64,000 nucleotides of DNA from Bartonella vinsonii subsp. arupensis OK-94-513 (GTDB lineage Bacteria; Pseudomonadota; Alphaproteobacteria; Rhizobiales; Rhizobiaceae): assembly GCF_000278235.1 (NCBI RefSeq), contig NZ_JH725038.1:80299-144298 (forward strand), read 5' to 3'. A program made the position numbers and the translations under genes. The notes under the pieces are model-generated. The model saw only the letters and a program-made list of their open reading frames with translations. It was not told the DNA's origin and did no database searches. This document shows, piece after piece, positions 58,729 through 64,000 of the stretch (the first letter of the stretch is position 1; the number at the start of each line of letters is the position of its first letter).

Positions 58729-59985
58729 ATGGCACGCATTGTCATGAAATTTGGCGGAACATCTGTAGCAGACATTGAATGTATTCAGAATGTTGCGCGG
58801 CATGTTAAAAGAGAGGTGGATGCAGGTAATGAGGTTGCGGTTATAGTATCCGCGATGGCTGGAAAAACCAATGAGCTTGTTCAATGGACATGTGATGCTT
58901 CACCAATGCAGAGAGATGCTTATGAATATGATGTTGTGGTTGCTTCTGGTGAGCAGGTAACAGCGGGTTTGTTGGCTCTTACACTCCAAGCAATGGGAGT
59001 CAATGCGCGTTCATGGCTTGGTTGGCAAATTCCTATTCACACGGATAGCGCGCATAGTCGTGCACGTATTACAGATATTGATGGATCTTTTTTGATACAG
59101 CGTTTTCAGGAAGGTCAAGTAGCAGTGATTGCTGGTTTTCAGGGATTAGCTCCAGATAATCGGATTTCTACCTTAGGGCGTGGGGGATCAGATACAAGTG
59201 CTGTGGCTATAGCGGCAGCGATACAAGCTGATCGCTGCGATATTTATACAGATGTGGATGGTGTTTATACAACGGATCCGCGTATAGAACCTAAGGCACG
59301 TCGTTTACCAAAAGTTGCTTTTGAAGAAATGCTAGAAATGGCTTCTCTTGGGGCGAAAGTTTTACAGGTTCGTTCTGTTGAATTGGCAATGGTTCATAAA
59401 GTCCGTACCTTCGTACGCTCAAGTTTTGAGGATCCCGATGCATTAGGCATGGGTGATTCAATGAATTTTTCTGGAACACTTATTTGCGATGAGGATGAAA
59501 TCGTGGAACAACAAAATGTTACTGGCATTGCTTTTGCTAAGGATGAAGCACAAATTTCTCTCCGTAGACTTGCAGATCGTCCAGGGATCTCTGCAGCAAT
59601 TTTTGGTCCCTTAGCTGAAGAGCGAATTAATGTCGATATGATTGTGCAAAATATTTCTGAAGACGGCTCAAAAACCGATATGACTTTTACTGTGCCGTCA
59701 GGGGATGTAGAGAAAGCCGTTGCACTTCTTGAGAAAAATCGCAAAGAGATTGGATTTGATGTTATCCAATTTGAAAGCGATCTTGCCAAGGTATCTGTTA
59801 TTGGGATTGGTATGCGCAGTCATGCAGGTGTTGCCGCTACAGCATTTCAGGCTTTGGCTGAAAAAGGTATTAATATTCAAGCAATCACGACTTCTGAGAT
59901 TAAGATTTCTATTTTGATTGATAGTGCTTATACTGAACTTGCAGTTAGAACATTACATGCTGTTTATGGGCTTGATAAGGGGTAA
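58729..59985 (+). CDS. lysC: aspartate kinase LysC
   Basis: Phosphorylates aspartate at the head of the lysine/diaminopimelate, threonine and methionine pathways. The 418-residue protein has the kinase domain (MARIVMKFGGTSVADIECIQNVA, IAGFQGLAPDNRISTLGRGGSDTSAVA, CDIYTDVDGVYTTDPRIEPKA). Two C-terminal ACT domains follow (residues about 265-335 and 345-410; VSVIGIGMRSHAGVAATAFQALAEKGINIQAITTSEIKISILI), predicting feedback control by lysine and/or threonine. I chose the ATG over a TTG one codon earlier. It is monofunctional, with no homoserine dehydrogenase fusion. Confidence 0.95.
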   Translation: MARIVMKFGGTSVADIECIQNVARHVKREVDAGNEVAVIVSAMAGKTNELVQWTCDASPMQRDAYEYDVVVASGEQVTAGLLALTLQAMGVNARSWLGWQIPIHTDSAHSRARITDIDGSFLIQRFQEGQVAVIAGFQGLAPDNRISTLGRGGSDTSAVAIAAAIQADRCDIYTDVDGVYTTDPRIEPKARRLPKVAFEEMLEMASLGAKVLQVRSVELAMVHKVRTFVRSSFEDPDALGMGDSMNFSGTLICDEDEIVEQQNVTGIAFAKDEAQISLRRLADRPGISAAIFGPLAEERINVDMIVQNISEDGSKTDMTFTVPSGDVEKAVALLEKNRKEIGFDVIQFESDLAKVSVIGIGMRSHAGVAATAFQALAEKGINIQAITTSEIKISILIDSAYTELAVRTLHAVYGLDKG

Positions 59986-60726
59986 GTATTTTGGGGTTCT
60001 AAAAAGACTTCCACGTCATATAAAGTATGCATATATGTAGGGGAAACGGGAGGCTCCTTATATAAGTGTTTAGTGAGAGAGAAAAGTACGCTATTGTTTC
60101 AAATAAGTCTATTAGAGGAATTTTTGTAAAAGCTGAGTTAGGTTATAGAGCTCGTAGATTTTATTATTCACGCAATGATGTAAAATAGATTCGATAAGAT
60201 ATAGTCCTTAGATATTTACTTTTCTTAAAAGATTGGTTAAATTTTTCTATATTTTCTACAGATTTAATTTTATTCTCGTTTGAGGGGGGATAAATATCCA
60301 AATGGTTGGTGCGACAATCACTCATAAAGAAATACTTCAATTGTGAGGTAATATGCCAAGGCTTTTTTTCTTTTGGCATACAGGATTTTATGGTTCTTGA
60401 TTTGTCTTCTCTTGTTAGCCTTGGATAAGGGATTATTTACGTCAAATACAACAAACAAACTCTTTATAGTTCTCAGTAAACAAAATAATGTGCACTTTAT
60501 TATTAGAAATCAGAAGTTTGCACAGTGATAGTAATAGTAAGTTGAGACGTGTAAAATTACCATCTACAGTTTTAGTACAAACAGTTACAATGAACAATTT
60601 GTTCTATATTTTCTGTCTGTTCATTATTTCGCAATACATTATACATGCGCATTGATCGGTCAAGATTTCAATGTTTTGATCATTTGAAGACATAGTATAA
60701 TATGCAAAATCACATGTTCATTTTGT
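59986..60726. other. long spacer between lysC and nhaA, no supported gene
   Basis: About 0.74 kb of AT-rich DNA. A 71-codon frame on the minus strand (60164-60379) lacks a ribosome binding site and family resemblance; it may be a gene remnant or chance. An 8-base inverted repeat, TATGCCAA with TTGGCATA, lies at 60352-60380. Both neighbours end here, so terminators are expected but none is convincing. Confidence 0.4.
60352..60380. repeat. inverted repeat, 8-bp arms
   Basis: TATGCCAA and TTGGCATA pair around a 13-base pyrimidine-rich loop. It is in the convergent spacer between lysC and nhaA and may act as a terminator hairpin, but no T tract follows the stem. Confidence 0.4.
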
Positions 60727-62088
60727 TTACTGGGAACTATGAGGAGCTTTTTGATTACGCTTTATGTAAATAACTCCATATCCAAGGCCGATAAGAGCAG
60801 ATAAACCGGATCCACAAAGGACACCAATTTTTGCAGAATCAAGCAGGATAACATCTTTAAAAGCAAGCATTGAAACAAAGATAGACATTGTAAAGCCAAT
60901 ACCCGCTAAAAATCCAATGAGCAAAATACCTGTCCATGTCATATGAGGAGGTAGGCGGCATAACCCTGATTTTACGGCCAGATAGCTAGCAGCAATAATT
61001 CCCAAAGGTTTTCCAACAAAGAGACCAATAACGACGCCAAGCACAATCAAGAATGATTCATGAGAAGAAAGGTCGAAGTTTGCAAAACTAACACCAGCAT
61101 TTGCAAAGGCAAAAATTGGCATTACACCGTAGGCAACCCACGGATGCAATGCTTTCTGAACACGTGTTACTGGCGCAATCATATCACGTTGTCCTTTGCG
61201 CATTTTTTTTAATGCAGTTGAGATATGATGCAGATCTGTTTTTGTATTTTTTTCTTGGAGAACTTGCATTGCATTGCTTAACATGGTGAGAGGAGCTACC
61301 AAAGTACGGGTAGGAAAAACTGGAGTCATCATGCCTAAAATCACGCCAGCAAGTGATGGATGAACACCTGTTGCCATTAAGCCCCACCAGATGATTGCGC
61401 CAGGTAGAATGTAAAGCCATGCCGAAGCGAGACCAATCCATTGAAAAAATAACACTAAAGCAATACCTGCTGCTGCAATAATGAGACCACTAGGATCAAT
61501 GTTCGTTGAGTAGAAGAAAGCAATAATAAGAACAGCGATAATATCATCAATAATTGCTAAAGATAAAAGAATGATATGAAGATTAGAAGGAATTCTTTTC
61601 CCTAGAAGAGCCAGAATTCCGAGCGCAAAGGCAATATCTGTAGCTGTTGGTACCGCCCAACCATGCGTATGCCCCCCATTAAAATTAAAGCTGAGATAAA
61701 TAACTGCAGGGAGACAAACTCCACCTATTGCCGCAACAATTGGCAAAACTGCTTGTTTAAAATCAGCGAGAGCACCTTCATGAATTTCGCGTCGGATTTC
61801 CATTCCCGCAACGAGAAAGAAAACAGTCATGAGAGCATCATTAACCCAGAAATGTAAATCCCATGAGAGGGTAAAATGACCAAAGTTAAAGCCAAAAGGT
61901 GTATGCCAGAAGGATTCATAGAGAGAAGCATATTTAGAATTGGCAAAAATGAGTGCTGTCGCCGCTGCTAACAAAAGAACAATACCGCTGAGAGCTTCAA
62001 TATGAAGAAAGCGCTCAATAGCAGAAAGCGCTTGATTTGTGACACGAGACGCGCGATTGGGCAAACGATTTGAAGATAAATCAGACAT
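60727..62088 (-). CDS. nhaA: Na+/H+ antiporter NhaA
   Basis: Inner-membrane antiporter exporting sodium in exchange for protons; important for salt and alkaline pH tolerance. The 453-residue product shows about twelve hydrophobic segments and the key motifs VNDALMTVFFLVAGMEIRREI, TATDIAFALGILALLG and the paired ion-binding aspartates in LAIIDDIIAVLIIAFFYS. It also shows GIGFTMSIFVSMLAF near the C-terminus. A GGAG six bases upstream supports the ATG giving MSDLSSNRLPN. The open frame extends four codons further to a TTG. Confidence 0.95.
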   Translation of the reverse strand: MSDLSSNRLPNRASRVTNQALSAIERFLHIEALSGIVLLLAAATALIFANSKYASLYESFWHTPFGFNFGHFTLSWDLHFWVNDALMTVFFLVAGMEIRREIHEGALADFKQAVLPIVAAIGGVCLPAVIYLSFNFNGGHTHGWAVPTATDIAFALGILALLGKRIPSNLHIILLSLAIIDDIIAVLIIAFFYSTNIDPSGLIIAAAGIALVLFFQWIGLASAWLYILPGAIIWWGLMATGVHPSLAGVILGMMTPVFPTRTLVAPLTMLSNAMQVLQEKNTKTDLHHISTALKKMRKGQRDMIAPVTRVQKALHPWVAYGVMPIFAFANAGVSFANFDLSSHESFLIVLGVVIGLFVGKPLGIIAASYLAVKSGLCRLPPHMTWTGILLIGFLAGIGFTMSIFVSMLAFKDVILLDSAKIGVLCGSGLSALIGLGYGVIYIKRNQKAPHSSQ

Positions 62089-62143
62089 GAACAACTCCAA
62101 GTGTCGACAATTTTACCAATGATATTTTTTATATAAACCACTC

Positions 62144-62168
62144 TGTATGATGTTTTTTATATCATACA
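62144..62168. repeat. inverted repeat, 8-bp arms, between nhaA and the upstream gene
   Basis: TGTATGAT and ATCATACA pair around a 9-base T-rich loop. It lies just after the 3' end of the unknown membrane-anchored gene and before nhaA, so it could be a terminator hairpin or an operator of nhaA. Confidence 0.4.
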
Positions 62169-62239
62169 AAAGAAAAAAGGGGAATAAGGCTCTTAAATCC
62201 ACAGACAAAATCATCATGTTCAAAGTTAAATAATGCTTT

Positions 62240-63946
62240 TTAAGGTGATGCTTCATTCTTGATAGTGAGATGCACTTTTCTCAAAACTGTGGACAAATCG
62301 TTTTGTAGTGCGGTTTCGAGATCAGCTATTGTAAGCCCTTTGTTATCGTTAGCCTTTATTTGAATAACCAATGTTTTGGGATTTTTAGCAAAGTCACCAA
62401 AAGCTTTTGAAAGATCTTCAGCTTTATCATGATTTTTTAGAAATATTTTTGGGCTTTGTGTCATCAACACATAGAAATCGTCATAGAGTTCCTTTTTGAG
62501 ATCATGTTTGCCATCATTAAGATTTTGAGCAAGATAAGAGAAAAACTTATCAATGAAACCAGCATCTGTATAGCGTATGTCAATTTCATTGATGCCAAGG
62601 TCCTGAGAGGCTGCAATCATCACATCTTTCTGACCAGAAAAGAGTTTTTCATCAGCATCAATAATTTTAGCAGATATTTTTCCAGAACCAACACCTTTTA
62701 TGTTGAAAGACATTCCATTAAGAGAGAGCGTACGTTTCCCTTCATCATAAGCAATATCGAGTTTTCCTGAAATATCAAAACGCTCAAGGTTCATTTTTTT
62801 GAAGAGATCTAAGTCTTTTTCTTCTATTTTTTTCGGTAAAATCGAAAAGTTATCAAGAGAAAGAAGCATTTTTTTGGGTATAGGATGTTTCCACAGACTT
62901 GGTTTAAATTGGAAGGATTGGAGCGTTGTTTTCAACCGCGGTATATCAACGACAACATTATCAATTTTCGCATCAGCTGAGGTAATAGCGAGCAGTGTGT
63001 TTAAGAGGATACCATTTCGTGCTGTTTTTTCAGCAACTGGATTATTTTCTTTTCTTGCATCAAGATAAGCTTTAATCAATTTCTCTGGTGTTTGTTCGAG
63101 CGGTTTCATCTTTAGACCAGACGTTTTAAATTGACCGAGAGAAAAAGAAGCATTTTTTTCTGTTTCTTTGAAAATATTGACACTTATGTTATTCAAAGAA
63201 ATGGGACCAGTAACGATTTTTCCTTGATTGAGCGCGTTGTTTTTTCCAAAAATGATAGAATAAGCGTAATTGATGTCAATATCATGCATTTTCATTGTAT
63301 CACTTTTGGCAATAAGAGACATCTGTTCAGCGCCATTTGCAGCGATCGTTGTAAGGTCGATATTCTTAACGCTAACAGAACGAATATGACCGTTTCTAAA
63401 ACCAGAAAGCTGAAAATTCTTTACGTCAACTTTTTCTGTTTCTTTATTTTTATCTTTTACAGAAAGCTGTATATTAGGAGCAAAGATTGATGCAAGTTCA
63501 ATACGCATAATTGTTTGCAAAAGGTGTGATGTAATCGCAGTATCCTTTTCTTTTAATGATACGCTTTTAAGAGAAATCTGGGGAATGTGTACATGAATAT
63601 TCTTATGCTTTAAATCAACATTATAAAATGTAAACGTCCCTGGAATAAAAGAAAGAGGGGGGCGGGCTGAAATGGCACCAATTTTAAGTGATGTATCTGC
63701 AGGAACTGGCAGTGTAACATTTGTTAAATTGACTTTTCCCATGATGCTAACTTCGGCTGTTTCTGCTTTTATAGAACGGCGGGCTATTTCTCGTCTCACA
63801 AAGCTGTCAAGATAGGGTTTTGCCATATAAAAAGCACCGACAACTATAATTGCCAAGATAGCGACAAATCCAATAATACAAGTCAACCAGTATTTTAGAT
63901 TACTTCTATACCCATTATTAAGATTGTCCATCATTTCTTCTTTCAT
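62240..63946 (-). CDS. large membrane-anchored periplasmic protein of unknown function
   Basis: A 568-residue product with one N-terminal transmembrane helix (about residues 20-42, LTCIIGFVAILAIIVVGAFYMA) and a large predicted periplasmic part. That part is rich in beta-strand-like alternation and repeatedly mentions small amphipathic units (VNLTNVTLPVPADTSLKIGAISARPPLSFIPGTFTFYNVDLKHKNIHVHIPQISLKSVSLKEKD). The style recalls AsmA/DUF945-like envelope proteins, but no specific motif was recognised. No cysteine lipobox is seen. I chose the ATG after CGAGGGAGTG rather than a start 17 codons upstream. It is upstream of nhaA on the same strand, with about 150 bases between. Confidence 0.65.
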   Translation of the reverse strand: MKEEMMDNLNNGYRSNLKYWLTCIIGFVAILAIIVVGAFYMAKPYLDSFVRREIARRSIKAETAEVSIMGKVNLTNVTLPVPADTSLKIGAISARPPLSFIPGTFTFYNVDLKHKNIHVHIPQISLKSVSLKEKDTAITSHLLQTIMRIELASIFAPNIQLSVKDKNKETEKVDVKNFQLSGFRNGHIRSVSVKNIDLTTIAANGAEQMSLIAKSDTMKMHDIDINYAYSIIFGKNNALNQGKIVTGPISLNNISVNIFKETEKNASFSLGQFKTSGLKMKPLEQTPEKLIKAYLDARKENNPVAEKTARNGILLNTLLAITSADAKIDNVVVDIPRLKTTLQSFQFKPSLWKHPIPKKMLLSLDNFSILPKKIEEKDLDLFKKMNLERFDISGKLDIAYDEGKRTLSLNGMSFNIKGVGSGKISAKIIDADEKLFSGQKDVMIAASQDLGINEIDIRYTDAGFIDKFFSYLAQNLNDGKHDLKKELYDDFYVLMTQSPKIFLKNHDKAEDLSKAFGDFAKNPKTLVIQIKANDNKGLTIADLETALQNDLSTVLRKVHLTIKNEASP

Positions 63947-64000
63947 CTTTATCACTCCCTCGTGAGAGTGGAGATAAATTCCTTTAAGCAACAACAAAAG

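Noticed and set aside
60164-60379. 71-codon frame on the minus strand between lysC and nhaA
   Set aside because: No start signal and no recognisable product; left as part of the spacer.

Overview
The window looks like a stretch of chromosome from a Bartonella species or a very close relative (Alphaproteobacteria, Rhizobiales). The evidence is the low GC content (roughly 38-40 % by eye), the low coding density with many 300-950 base spacers, and gene neighbourhoods typical of Rhizobiales: rluB-rsmD, pmbA-cysQ-DUF4170-waaA-lpxK/DUF2093-mutL, serC ... purA-(membrane protein)-rpoH-rluD, zwf-pgl-edd and bioMNY. The species cannot be settled from the sequence alone.

Layout. 1-3040: C-terminal end of a 23S rRNA pseudouridine synthase overlapping rsmD, then a two-gene (split) transketolase. 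3174-5960: lldD and a long dCTP deaminase-type gene, both on the minus strand. 6249-13744: mutL and a DUF2093 gene facing a tight minus-strand block of pmbA/tldE, cysQ-like phosphatase, DUF4170, waaA and lpxK, which makes the Kdo-lipid A part of LPS. 14702-17878: small genes (SRPBCC, EVE, slyX, a membrane protein) and tRNA-Thr in a loose region. 18057-21410: an amino-acid permease followed by the biotin ECF importer bioMNY. 21742-24460: a small secreted protein, tRNA-Phe, and serC behind a two-hairpin leader. 24863-31458: purA, a one-pass membrane protein, rpoH, rluD and an aldehyde dehydrogenase. 31907-38955: a membrane-segment-less FtsK, a PAS histidine kinase, mscL and pyrD. 39085-40830: tRNA-His followed by a patch of clearly higher GC with short unrecognised or broken ORFs. 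40831-48724: a PuuA-like glutamine synthetase with its FAD oxidoreductase, then zwf-pgl-edd, then folD. 49047-55593: an AsmA-like protein, a 47-residue membrane protein, rsmE, gshA and the cystine carrier tcyP. 55609-63946: NDUFAF5-like methyltransferase, comF, grxC, ubiG, lysC, nhaA and a large membrane-anchored protein of unknown function.

How the genes fit together. Much of the window is housekeeping, with a scavenging and redox theme that suits a host-restricted bacterium: biotin uptake, amino-acid and cystine uptake, glutathione synthesis and glutaredoxin, lactate oxidation, and sugar-acid metabolism through glucose-6-phosphate dehydrogenase and the first Entner-Doudoroff enzyme. I found no integrase, transposase, CRISPR array, rRNA operon or secretion system.

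No convincing new multi-gene system was found. The most notable points are a substitution in the invariant GFRGEAL motif of MutL, the GC-rich patch behind tRNA-His, a 47-residue membrane protein with a good ribosome binding site, the serC leader RNA, and several sizeable unassigned envelope-type proteins.
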